From Candidatus Saccharibacteria bacterium UBA6209 (lineage in GTDB: Bacteria > Patescibacteriota > Saccharimonadia > Saccharimonadales > Saccharimonadaceae): a stretch of DNA of 35,365 bases. The stretch lies in the NCBI GenBank assembly GCA_905370345.1, contig CAJPKE010000004.1, positions 1 through 35,365 on the forward strand, given 5' to 3'. How positions within the stretch are numbered: the stretch's first letter is position 1; the number at the start of each line of letters is the position of its first letter. A program made the translations under genes and the position numbers. Below the pieces are notes generated by a model. It had not been told where the DNA came from and did not search any database. It worked only from the letters and a program-made list of their open reading frames with translations. Shown piece after piece: positions 14,732-23,343 of the stretch.

Positions 14732-16492
14732 ATGAAACATATTTTACGAATTTTTAGAGGCTATTGGTTGCTGTTTATTATCTTGATTGGATTCACGTAT
14801 GGCGTTGTGATGGCGAATTTGTGGCTGCCGGATAAAATGTCGGAAATTGTCAATAACGGCATTATTAAACAAGATATGTCGGCGATTTGGAATAATGGCT
14901 TGACGATGATTTTAGTGACGGCGGCTGGTGGGTTTTGCTCAATTGTCGTGGGTTTTTTGGCGGCGCGAATTGCTACGGGAATGGCGCAAAAATTGCGATT
15001 GAAATTGTTTGAACGAATAGAAAGTTTTTCTTTGGCGGATTTTAACAAGTTTTCTACGGCGTCGCTGATTACGCGCTCAACGAACGATATTCAGCAGATT
15101 CAAACAACATCAATAATGCTGCTGAGACTGGCGTTAATGGCACCGATTATGGCAATTGGCGGTCTGCAAAAAGCTATGAATAACGCGCCAGACCTGAGCT
15201 GGATCATCGCTTTGGCGGTGTTCGTTTTGTTCGTGGTTATCGCTACACTATTTACGATTGCTGTGCCTAGGTTTAAGAAATTGCAGACTCTGGTGGATAA
15301 GCTTAATTTGGTGGCGCGGGAAAATTTGGTTGGACTGAAAGTTATTCGTGCGTTCCATAACGAGAAGATTGAGCAGAAAAAATTCCAAGAAGCCAACACA
15401 GAATTAAATAAGATGAATTTATTTGTGAACCGTTTGATGATGTTGCTTGATCCGATTATGACTTTAGTGATGAACTTTTCGAGTGTGGCAATTGTGTGGT
15501 TTGGCGCGCATTTGATAAGTAGTGGCAATTTGCAAATTGGTAATATGATGGCGTTTTTGGAATACGCGATGCAGGTGATAATCTCATTCTTGTTGCTGTC
15601 GATGGTGTTTATTATGGTGCCGCGAGCCGCCGTATCGGTGCGCCGAGTCGGAGAAGTTTTGGATACAATTCCGTCGATTACTGACCCGAAGTCGCCGAAA
15701 AAATTACCAAAAGATGCCAAGGGAAAAATTGAGTTTAAGGACGTTACATTTACTTATCCTGATGCGGATTTGCCAGTACTTTCGGATATTAATTTTGTAG
15801 CCGAACCTGGTCAGACAACGGCGTTTATTGGCAGTACTGGTTCGGGAAAGTCGACTCTGATAAATTTGATTCCTCGTTTCTATGATGTTTCGGCGGGGCA
15901 GATTTTGCTTGATGGCGTTGATATTAGAAATCTGAAATTGGAAGATTTGTCTGGTCAAATTGGTTACGTGCCGCAAAAAGGCGTGTTGTTTAGTGGAACG
16001 GTTGCTAGTAATATCAAATACGGCAACGCTGAGGCTAGTGATAAGTTGGTTGAAAAAGCGGCCAAAATTGCCCAAGCGGAAGAATTTATTAGCGAGTTAA
16101 AAAATGGTTATAAAAGTGAAATCGCTCAGGGCGGTAGCAATGTTTCTGGCGGTCAGCGTCAGCGTTTGTCGATTGCGAGGGCTATTGCGGTTGAGCCGAA
16201 TGTTTACATTTTTGACGATTCGTTTTCGGCGCTTGACTTCAAGACCGATGCGAAGTTGCGGGCTGTGCTTGCGAAGGAAACTAAGAATAAAACTGTGTTA
16301 ATTGTTGGCCAGCGAATTAATACGATTATGAATGCCGATAAAATTATTGTGCTTAATGAGGGAAAAATTGTTGGTCAGGGAACGCATCAGGAATTGATGA
16401 AAGATTGCGAAGTTTATCAAGAAATTGCCGCTTCGCAGCTCTCGGAAGATGATTTACAGAAAATGTCTATTGCTGCGAAAGGAGTGTTGTAA
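14732..16492 (+). CDS. ABC exporter half-transporter, degenerate ATP site subunit
   Basis: First half of a heterodimeric type IV ABC exporter of the LmrCD/BmrCD/TM287-288 kind (586 aa). Six-helix membrane domain (about 1-305) and one nucleotide-binding domain: Walker A GSTGSGKST (367-375), consensus signature VSGGQ (471-475). The residue after the Walker B Asp is Asp496 where Glu is usual (YIFDDSFSALD), and the switch His is replaced by Gln527 (LIVGQR). Together with the odd signature in the partner, this makes one ATP site catalytically weak, as in known heterodimers. The next gene overlaps by one base (TAATG). Exported substrate unknown: drug, lipid or peptide. Confidence 0.92.
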   Translation: MKHILRIFRGYWLLFIILIGFTYGVVMANLWLPDKMSEIVNNGIIKQDMSAIWNNGLTMILVTAAGGFCSIVVGFLAARIATGMAQKLRLKLFERIESFSLADFNKFSTASLITRSTNDIQQIQTTSIMLLRLALMAPIMAIGGLQKAMNNAPDLSWIIALAVFVLFVVIATLFTIAVPRFKKLQTLVDKLNLVARENLVGLKVIRAFHNEKIEQKKFQEANTELNKMNLFVNRLMMLLDPIMTLVMNFSSVAIVWFGAHLISSGNLQIGNMMAFLEYAMQVIISFLLLSMVFIMVPRAAVSVRRVGEVLDTIPSITDPKSPKKLPKDAKGKIEFKDVTFTYPDADLPVLSDINFVAEPGQTTAFIGSTGSGKSTLINLIPRFYDVSAGQILLDGVDIRNLKLEDLSGQIGYVPQKGVLFSGTVASNIKYGNAEASDKLVEKAAKIAQAEEFISELKNGYKSEIAQGGSNVSGGQRQRLSIARAIAVEPNVYIFDDSFSALDFKTDAKLRAVLAKETKNKTVLIVGQRINTIMNADKIIVLNEGKIVGQGTHQELMKDCEVYQEIAASQLSEDDLQKMSIAAKGVL

Positions 16493-18486
16493 TGTCTAGG
16501 CAAACCACGAAAAAACGTCAGCAAATACGAATGGGTGGTCCTATGGGCAGAATGGGCACTGGCGAAAAGTCTAAAGATTTCAAGGGAACGGTCAAGAAGC
16601 TGATTAAATATTTGTCGGATTTTCGATGGCAAATGTTGATGGTATTGGTTTTTGCAATTGGGAGCACGATTTTTGCGATTGCCAGCCCGAAGATTTTAGG
16701 CGGCGCGACGAATCAAATTGTTGATGATTATGCCAATATGAAAGCTTACGAGGCGATCACTAGTAAATTGCCAAAAGGTGTTTCTTTGCCAGCGGGAACT
16801 ACTGGCGCGGACGTTTTGAACCGACCGCCGAATAAGTCGGAGATTGAAAAACAGATTCCGTCCAGTCAGCTTGAGTCGATTAAAAAGTTAGATCTTAGTC
16901 GGCGTCCAAAATTTCATTTTGACGCTATTTGGCGAATAATTATTTTGCTAGTCGGACTGTATGTGCTGAGTGCAATTTTTCGCTATATTCAAACTTGGAT
17001 AATGACTCAGGTGACGCAAACCGTAACTTTCAGAATGCGACAACAATTGTCCGAAAAAATAAATCGCTTGCCGCTGAGTTATTTCGATAAGCAAACTTAC
17101 GGCGAAGTTCTTAGTCGCATAACTAATGACGTCGATACGATTAGCCAAACGCTAAATCAGAGTTTGTCGCAAATTATAACTTCAACGGTTACGGTGCTGG
17201 GAATTTTGGTGATGATGTTTTCGATTAGCTGGCAGATGTCGCTAGTTGCGCTACTGGTGCTTCCGCTGGCGGGTGGTGTGATTACGCTGATTGCAAAGAG
17301 CTCGCAAAAACAATTCTTGCGCCAGCAAACGCAGCTTGGCGAACTTAATGGACACATTGAAGAAATGTATGGCGGTCATCAAGTGATGCGCGTCTTTAAT
17401 GGCCAGAAAAAATCGATTGCTAAGTTTTCTAAGATCAATAATCGGCTTCAGGAGAGCGCTTGGAAGGCTCAGTTCTTTTCTGGCTTGATTCACCCGATTA
17501 TAAATTTTATCAGCAATATTGGCTACGTAGCTATGACAATTTTGGGCGGTTGGCTGGCGATTAATGGTCGGCTAAAAATCGGCGATATTCAGGCGTTTAT
17601 TCAATACGTCGATCAGTTCAATCAGCCGCTGGTTCAGGTTGCTAATATTGCTAATATTTTGCAATCGACAGCTGCTGCCGCCGAGCGAGTGTTTGAGTTT
17701 TTGGACGAGCCAGAAGAAGCGGTTGAATCGAATAACTTGGTAAAATTGTCCGACATAAAAGGCGAAGTTGAATTCGACAATGTCGTCTTTGGTTATAAGC
17801 CAGACCAAACTATCATCAAAAGTTTGTCGGCGCACATTAAGCCAGGTCAGCGCGTGGCGATTGTTGGTCCGACTGGTGCTGGCAAAACGACGCTAGTTAA
17901 CTTGCTAATGCGATTTTATGAGATTAATAGCGGTTCGATTAAAATTGACGGCGTGGATATTCGTAGAATGAAACGTAGCGATGTACGTCAAATGTTTGGT
18001 ATGGTACTGCAGGATACGTGGCTGTTTAATGGCACGATTCGTCAGAATTTGATGTATGGCAATCCAAAAGCTACCGAGGAAGAGATGATAAAAATCGCCA
18101 AAGAAGCGCATGTTGATCATTTTGTGAGGTCGTTACCAGCTGGCTATGATATGGTCTTGGGTGAGGAGGCTGCTAACATTTCCCAGGGAGAAAAGCAGCT
18201 GCTGACAATTGCCAGGGCAATGTTAGAGAAGGCGCCGATGTTGATTTTAGACGAAGCGACAAGCTCGGTTGATACGCGCACCGAAGTCCTTATCCAAAAA
18301 GCCATGGAGAAGTTGATGCAGGGGAAAACTAGCTTTGTTATCGCGCACCGTTTGAGTACCATTCGTGACGCTGATTTGATTTTGGTGGTTAAGGACGGGA
18401 ATATCATTGAGCAGGGCAATCACGATACTCTGCTGAAGCAAAATGGATTTTACGCTGAGCTTTATAATAGTCAGTTTGCTGAGTGA
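16492..18486 (+). CDS. ABC exporter half-transporter, catalytic subunit
   Basis: Partner of the preceding gene (664 aa). It begins with a basic, Gly/Met-rich cytosolic tail (1-35), as in Firmicutes YfiC/LmrD relatives, and has a roughly 70-residue insertion in the first external loop (about 75-143). NBD: Walker A GPTGAGKTT (459-467), deviant signature ISQGE (563-567), intact Walker B with Glu588 (LILDEATSSVD) and switch His619 (VIAHR). Its Walker motifs pair with the partner's normal VSGGQ, forming the active site. AAGGAG lies before the ATG. Downstream lies an orphan SD-ATG and then the tail of the STAND gene, no terminator. Confidence 0.93.
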   Translation: MSRQTTKKRQQIRMGGPMGRMGTGEKSKDFKGTVKKLIKYLSDFRWQMLMVLVFAIGSTIFAIASPKILGGATNQIVDDYANMKAYEAITSKLPKGVSLPAGTTGADVLNRPPNKSEIEKQIPSSQLESIKKLDLSRRPKFHFDAIWRIIILLVGLYVLSAIFRYIQTWIMTQVTQTVTFRMRQQLSEKINRLPLSYFDKQTYGEVLSRITNDVDTISQTLNQSLSQIITSTVTVLGILVMMFSISWQMSLVALLVLPLAGGVITLIAKSSQKQFLRQQTQLGELNGHIEEMYGGHQVMRVFNGQKKSIAKFSKINNRLQESAWKAQFFSGLIHPIINFISNIGYVAMTILGGWLAINGRLKIGDIQAFIQYVDQFNQPLVQVANIANILQSTAAAAERVFEFLDEPEEAVESNNLVKLSDIKGEVEFDNVVFGYKPDQTIIKSLSAHIKPGQRVAIVGPTGAGKTTLVNLLMRFYEINSGSIKIDGVDIRRMKRSDVRQMFGMVLQDTWLFNGTIRQNLMYGNPKATEEEMIKIAKEAHVDHFVRSLPAGYDMVLGEEAANISQGEKQLLTIARAMLEKAPMLILDEATSSVDTRTEVLIQKAMEKLMQGKTSFVIAHRLSTIRDADLILVVKDGNIIEQGNHDTLLKQNGFYAELYNSQFAE

Positions 18487-18500
18487 TTAATAATAAGCAA

Positions 18501-18525
18501 GACGAGGTGAAATATGATTCATAAT
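18501..18525 (+). other. Orphan ribosome binding site and start codon (possible insertion scar)
   Basis: GAGGTG, then the ATG at 18514, opens only four codons (MIHN) before TAA. The position is exactly where a third gene of the exporter operon would begin. The frame runs straight into the last bases of the oppositely oriented STAND gene. It may be the start of a gene cut off when the STAND gene came in; chance is possible. Confidence 0.35.
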
Positions 18526-21500
18526 TAACGTACTTCATATCTTACATCCTCAATAATTTCTCCATTATCATCTAAATAGCAGATACCCTGAACCTCTAAA
18601 CGCTGCTTCGCATAATTGCTATTATTGTGATAAAGTTTTTCACCCAGGACTGACCATATGATAGTCAGTTCTTTTTTCTCAAGTTCTTTTATAAATTCAT
18701 TTTTGTTTACTAATAAAGAATCTGAACTTAAGTATTTATCTAAATCGGTATTAAACATGCATATGTTTTTGTCTTTTGATTTATATATTCCTAAGTTATC
18801 AGTATCTTGTATGCTTAATAACTTTCTTATGGCTAAATTTGGACTATAAATTCTGATGCCTGTATTTCTAAGAGCTCGGTCATTCTCAAAACCGCCGCCA
18901 GAGTATTGAATAACAGGCTGTATAACCTTAAAGGGTGTTTGCTTGTCGGGAGTTATCCATCCATCGCTTGGCTCATAGATTGCTATAGTATCTTGATATG
19001 CAGAACTATTAGGGAACTCTGAAAGAAATACCGAATGGCTATGGTCAGCAGGCTGTGGTAGTGTATCGTTATAGAATCTTTTGTCTTTACTCCATCTTAT
19101 AATTGTTTGTAAGTCTTTTTTGTAAACGACATACCCTTGGGTGCGGATCCATAGTTCGCGATATCTTCTATCGTCTTCATCTTCTGGGTTTTCTCTCTCA
19201 CTCTTCCAAATCGCCCAGCTCAAGAGTGTAATAAAAGTCTTGTTACCATGTTTACTTTCTATTATAGTTTTTGGTCTTGGTATGTCTCCGGACGAAAATT
19301 GCCAGTTTTCTGTTCTCCACGCATTGTATGAAGGTTTCCACCAGATATCCTTTTTGTCATCATTTTTGTTTGTAAATTTTTCCAATAGTAATGGATCGAC
19401 AGTAGGATCCAGATCTCTTGCATATGTCTGGTAGGCGCCCTTGAATATCTTGGAAGTATTGTCCAGCCAACTATCTTGAATATAGTGATAATTCGATCCT
19501 ATCATTGCCAAGAATTCGTACAAGGCTATCCATTGGTATTTTTTACCTATACGCTCAACACTGTCATTTTGGAGGCGATCAAAACTACTACGACCTCTAT
19601 CATATTCTTCATGAAGCTCTGGTCTCCATCCAAGCTTTATAACCCTGTCCATTATCCATCTACGCGCTATATTAATATCGTAATCTTCGAAGGCTTTAGT
19701 AAAGGTTTTTTTGCCGACGACGTAGGGTTTATATTTCTTATATTTGCCTTTTTTAAAAAATGATAGCGACCTTTCGAAGTTGTCTAATGCTTGTGTTACC
19801 TCATCGTCTGATATTTCTTGCTTGACAACAGTAGATTCAACAAAACTAAAATTAAAGCGGTTACTAAAACTTTTGGAGTAATATTCTTCTAATAGTTTCT
19901 TTTGTTTTTTAGAGAGTGACTTTTTGAACTTGTCAAAGCCTTTTCTAGAGGTGTTGGGGTTGGGCAATTTTTTGGATAGGGGAATGTTTGTGAACCCGCT
20001 TAAATAAGAACCTACTGTGTAATTACCAAAATCTGCTAAAGCGGCTCCACCTTCGCCATACATGAGCGATTCCCAGATCGAAAAATAATTATTATTATCA
20101 TATTTTCTTCTAAGACTATCTATGTCTGGTATGTTATTTGGAAACTTATAGTATGCGAATGAGGGCTTAATTTTATTAAGGTCTACGTGAATATTATTCT
20201 TGTATTTTCGAATATATAGTTCAATTAATCCTTTCGCATAGTCGTCCAACAATGCGTCTGGTCTGCGATTTTTGTTTAGGAAGTGGTTTTTATAAATCCA
20301 TACAACTAATGACTGAAATCCAGCCTTATCATGTGTATTTAACGAAACAACGCCATATGTTGCGGCAAATAATCTCTCGACTATATAGGGGTCGTCAATA
20401 TCAATAAACATCTCTAGCAATTTTACTAGGACATCTTGGTGATACCTAAATAGCTGGATTAATGCTCTTGTTGATCGATCACGTAGGTCATTGTCCGTTG
20501 ATGATAGAGTCCAGGCTAGGGCTATGCCGGTCAGCAGTATCGCCTCTTGGTCGCTGATGTCCCTTGGTAGCCTACTGATGCTCCAAGATTGGATTCTTGA
20601 TAGGGCATTACCCTGTTCGCTGGTAGCGTTGAGTATGTATTGTTGGAACCACGAGTCTCTTTCTGCTAAATTAGTTCTACTCAATATTTCATGAAGTCTC
20701 AGTGCATTTAGTGGGTGATTGGGAACTACGGAAACATCAAATAAGCAGTCCATCACTTGATGTAGGTCATATATTGAATCGTTCATATATGTATTTATGT
20801 ATTCTTTAATCTTGAACTCGTTGATATAGGAAGCCGTGCCTGTTTTCTTGTCAAAACCATCAAGTTCAACATCGCGCCATTTTATACTATTAAGGAACGC
20901 AGTCTTTATTCTATAATCATCTCTATATTTCTCTGGAATCACCCACACAAACTCAGCCTTATCTTTCTTGCACCGTTCCGGTATCTGTATTGACAGAGCT
21001 TCTAGTAGTCCAATGTTGTTTATGTTTTCATCCAAAAACTTTCCGTTTTCAAAGAATCTCTGAGCGCTCACTTTAGAGCTGATTTCATTCTCAGTGAGTA
21101 TGGAACGAACGATTAGGTGGTCGCTAAAACGGTTGTAGGTAAATTTATATTTGCATTCAACTCTTTTATCATTTTCTCCGTATCTTGGATATTTTAATAG
21201 CAGACCGTACTTTTCCATTAATTTTAAGAGTTCTGATGCGCGACTAGATAATTTGGGGTCAGCCTTAATGATTTTTAATATATTATAGCGTGATATGACT
21301 GAGGTTCTGTTCTGACCCATCCATTTACCAACCTCCTTTATTACGTGTTTCCATAAATATTCTTTGCCTATTTTTATATTTAATTCTTTTGCTATCTTTT
21401 TTGACTGCACTTTTACGTATTGCTCAAAGACGTGTGTGGCACCCTTACCCTTAAATGTCTTATCTGTTTCACCTTCATAGGCTTCACAAAATATCATTAA

Positions 21501-22523
21501 AAACAACGGATTCCTGAACTCTGGATTAATAATTGGGATTTCTGGCATTTTCATCTTATAATGTTTGAAAAATGTAGATATGGCGTCCCACTCTATTTCG
21601 GAAAATCCAAAATGCTCTACTGTGTTATATTTTCTTCTGTTTGGTATCATTTTTTCATAACCATTGCGAACACTAACAACTAAAGACAGTCCTTTAATAT
21701 CAAAAAGTTCTGAGAGTTGCGACCATTTTATAGCATCTGCCTCGTTGATGGCGTCTATAATCAAACAAACTCTCTCGGGTGAGGAATTAGCTAGAGACCT
21801 CAAGTCCTTTAGAAAACCTGCGCTAGTTGTGTAACCCATTAATTTCGCCATACACACTACGGGGTTTGTGTCTTCTATGCTTGCAAGTTCATCTGATAGA
21901 AAAATTAAGGTAGGTTTTTCAAGGCTAATTCGACTGTTGGCATAGTCGCAAAGTAAGTGGGTTTTTCCAATGCCAGCTTCGCCTTTTAGAATCATCCGTG
22001 GCGTAGAGAATAGATCTATCTTGACTCCATCATTGATGAAATCCAACAAGCTCCCCAGTGCCACATGAAGTGACCATATAGGACCTGTGTCAATGCTAAT
22101 TTTTGCACACTCTTCCTTCTCTTGACGCTCTTTATCTTGGAGCTCTCTGAAAAACCAGTAAAGATCATTAGATAATTTTATGGCGATTTTTAGCTTCTTA
22201 GTTAATATACTCCATGATATATTTTCATTCTTTGATTTAGTTTTTAAACTTAATAATTTATCAATAACTGATTTTACATTTTTGTGTAGATGTTTTAATT
22301 CTTCCGTTTTGTCTGGGTAATCGACTTTACAATACGACAACGCTTTCCTCGTTTTATGGGCTAGTTTAAATAATTCAGTAAGATATTCAGGTTCTCGATT
22401 CAGGGCTTGAAGGCTCCTTCTTATGTTTTTGATTTCTAAATTAATATCACGACTATATCGTAAACCAGCACTACTATTGGCTCGTTTTAATCTTTCTTTT
22501 TGTGCTTGCGTATCTAGTCCCAT
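18525..22523 (-). CDS. Large STAND/NACHT-like P-loop NTPase, candidate antiviral protein (1332 aa)
   Basis: Probably a single-protein defence sensor of the STAND class (Avs-like architecture), in which the C-terminal repeats recognise a target and the NTPase oligomerises. Residues 1-150 are helical and charged with coiled-coil character and no recognised effector motif. The NTPase has Walker A GEAGIGKT (181-188), Walker B VCLIIDAINEA (252-262), SVVSVR-type sensor Arg286, and a winged-helix region with NPLFL (338-342). Residues about 600-800 look like helical repeats (LRDRSTRALIQLF, 680-692). A C-terminal block includes ALADFGNYTVGS and ERIGKKYQWIALYE (990-1003), motifs I associate from memory with other very large bacterial ATPases. 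AT-rich with AGA/ATA/TTA-rich codon use, unlike neighbours, so transferred. No partner gene. Alternatives: regulatory STAND protein. Confidence 0.75.
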   Translation of the reverse strand: MGLDTQAQKERLKRANSSAGLRYSRDINLEIKNIRRSLQALNREPEYLTELFKLAHKTRKALSYCKVDYPDKTEELKHLHKNVKSVIDKLLSLKTKSKNENISWSILTKKLKIAIKLSNDLYWFFRELQDKERQEKEECAKISIDTGPIWSLHVALGSLLDFINDGVKIDLFSTPRMILKGEAGIGKTHLLCDYANSRISLEKPTLIFLSDELASIEDTNPVVCMAKLMGYTTSAGFLKDLRSLANSSPERVCLIIDAINEADAIKWSQLSELFDIKGLSLVVSVRNGYEKMIPNRRKYNTVEHFGFSEIEWDAISTFFKHYKMKMPEIPIINPEFRNPLFLMIFCEAYEGETDKTFKGKGATHVFEQYVKVQSKKIAKELNIKIGKEYLWKHVIKEVGKWMGQNRTSVISRYNILKIIKADPKLSSRASELLKLMEKYGLLLKYPRYGENDKRVECKYKFTYNRFSDHLIVRSILTENEISSKVSAQRFFENGKFLDENINNIGLLEALSIQIPERCKKDKAEFVWVIPEKYRDDYRIKTAFLNSIKWRDVELDGFDKKTGTASYINEFKIKEYINTYMNDSIYDLHQVMDCLFDVSVVPNHPLNALRLHEILSRTNLAERDSWFQQYILNATSEQGNALSRIQSWSISRLPRDISDQEAILLTGIALAWTLSSTDNDLRDRSTRALIQLFRYHQDVLVKLLEMFIDIDDPYIVERLFAATYGVVSLNTHDKAGFQSLVVWIYKNHFLNKNRRPDALLDDYAKGLIELYIRKYKNNIHVDLNKIKPSFAYYKFPNNIPDIDSLRRKYDNNNYFSIWESLMYGEGGAALADFGNYTVGSYLSGFTNIPLSKKLPNPNTSRKGFDKFKKSLSKKQKKLLEEYYSKSFSNRFNFSFVESTVVKQEISDDEVTQALDNFERSLSFFKKGKYKKYKPYVVGKKTFTKAFEDYDINIARRWIMDRVIKLGWRPELHEEYDRGRSSFDRLQNDSVERIGKKYQWIALYEFLAMIGSNYHYIQDSWLDNTSKIFKGAYQTYARDLDPTVDPLLLEKFTNKNDDKKDIWWKPSYNAWRTENWQFSSGDIPRPKTIIESKHGNKTFITLLSWAIWKSERENPEDEDDRRYRELWIRTQGYVVYKKDLQTIIRWSKDKRFYNDTLPQPADHSHSVFLSEFPNSSAYQDTIAIYEPSDGWITPDKQTPFKVIQPVIQYSGGGFENDRALRNTGIRIYSPNLAIRKLLSIQDTDNLGIYKSKDKNICMFNTDLDKYLSSDSLLVNKNEFIKELEKKELTIIWSVLGEKLYHNNSNYAKQRLEVQGICYLDDNGEIIEDVRYEVR

Positions 22524-22537
22524 AAGTAATATTCCTA

Positions 22538-22565
22538 CCTATATACTGTATCGTGATACTATCAA
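22538..22565 (-). promoter_or_regulatory. STAND gene promoter with operator-like inverted repeat
   Basis: Minus strand: TTGATA (22560-22565) and TATAGG (22538-22543) 16 bases apart, or TATATA at 22540-22545. The inverted repeat GTATC-AC-GATAC (22548-22559) fills the spacer, where a bound repressor would exclude polymerase. TAGGAA lies 9-14 bases before the ATG at 22523 as a weak ribosome binding site. Confidence 0.45.
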
Positions 22566-22628
22566 TTTATCTACTATTTTTAGCCACATAACTTATTTGT
22601 TATTTGGTTCGTTAGAAAATTGATAAAT

Positions 22629-22657
22629 TTGTCGATATTTGGCGAACTATTTATAAT
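22629..22657 (+). promoter_or_regulatory. Methyltransferase gene promoter (leaderless)
   Basis: TTGTCG (22629-22634), 17 bases, TATAAT (22652-22657), 6 bases (TAAGTC), then the ATG at 22664. No ribosome binding site. Confidence 0.65.
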
Positions 22658-22663
22658 TAAGTC

Positions 22664-23296
22664 ATGAATATCACCGACCAACTCCTCACTAAATACCCAA
22701 TCATTTCCGACCAAGTCGATATAAAAGAACTTGGTACGCTTTTAAGAGAGTTGGAAAAAACTTTACGTCGTGGCACTACTGGAAATATTGTGGAGTTTGG
22801 TTGTTATGTCGGCACGACTAGTTTGTTTATTCGACGACTATTGGACGCTTATGATTTTACGGGCGAGTTTCATGTTTACGACTCGTTTGCGGGATTGCCA
22901 GAAAAAACCCAGAAGGATAATAGCGCCGCGGGTGATCAATTTAAGGCTGGCGAGTTATTAGCGCCGCGTAAGACATTTGTTCAGAATTTTAAGAAAGCGG
23001 GGCTAAAGTCGCCGATTATTAACAAAGGCTGGTTTTCTGATTTCACTGCTGATGATGTGCCGGAAAATATTATGTTTGCGTTTTTTGATGGCGATTTTTA
23101 CGAGTCAATTGTCGATTCTTTTCGGGCTTGTGAAAGTAAATTTAACGAAGACGTAATAATTATTGTTGATGATTACGCAAATGAAGCTCTACCGGGCGCT
23201 GCAAAAGCCACTGATGAATGGCTAAAAGTTAACCGACAATTCGCGGTCAGGACTGAAGCTAGTCTGGCAATTATCTCCTCTTGCTCAAAAACATAA
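22664..23296 (+). CDS. TylF/MycF-family SAM-dependent methyltransferase
   Basis: Rossmann-fold methyltransferase (210 aa). The SAM-binding motif I is VEFGCYVGTTS (about residues 43-53), followed by FHVYDSFAGLPEKT, a signature of the TylF group that methylates sugar hydroxyls. FAFFDGDFYES and VIIIVDDYANEALPGA carry the acidic residues that in this family bind a divalent metal. Relatives act on macrolide sugars or on cell-surface glycans; in this genome a surface glycan is more plausible (inference). Monocistronic; the arc promoter begins inside its last codons. Confidence 0.8.
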   Translation: MNITDQLLTKYPIISDQVDIKELGTLLRELEKTLRRGTTGNIVEFGCYVGTTSLFIRRLLDAYDFTGEFHVYDSFAGLPEKTQKDNSAAGDQFKAGELLAPRKTFVQNFKKAGLKSPIINKGWFSDFTADDVPENIMFAFFDGDFYESIVDSFRACESKFNEDVIIIVDDYANEALPGAAKATDEWLKVNRQFAVRTEASLAIISSCSKT

Positions 23297-23308
23297 ACGT
23301 GTTACAAT
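23281..23308 (+). promoter_or_regulatory. arc operon promoter
   Basis: TTGCTC (23281-23286) and TACAAT (23303-23308), 16 bases apart, overlapping the 3' end of the methyltransferase gene. It leaves a leader of about 29 bases, and arcA has a ribosome binding site, unlike the leaderless genes. No ArgR-type box is obvious to me. Confidence 0.5.
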
Positions 23309-23343
23309 TAAAACATCACTAATATAAACAGGGGAGGGTTGTG

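Noticed and set aside
18514..18528. Four-codon gene MIHN
   Set aside because: Too short to be a gene as such; interesting only as a possible truncated start.
23341..23343. GTG start for arcA
   Set aside because: Directly next to an ATG with better spacing from GGGGAGGG; adds one residue only.
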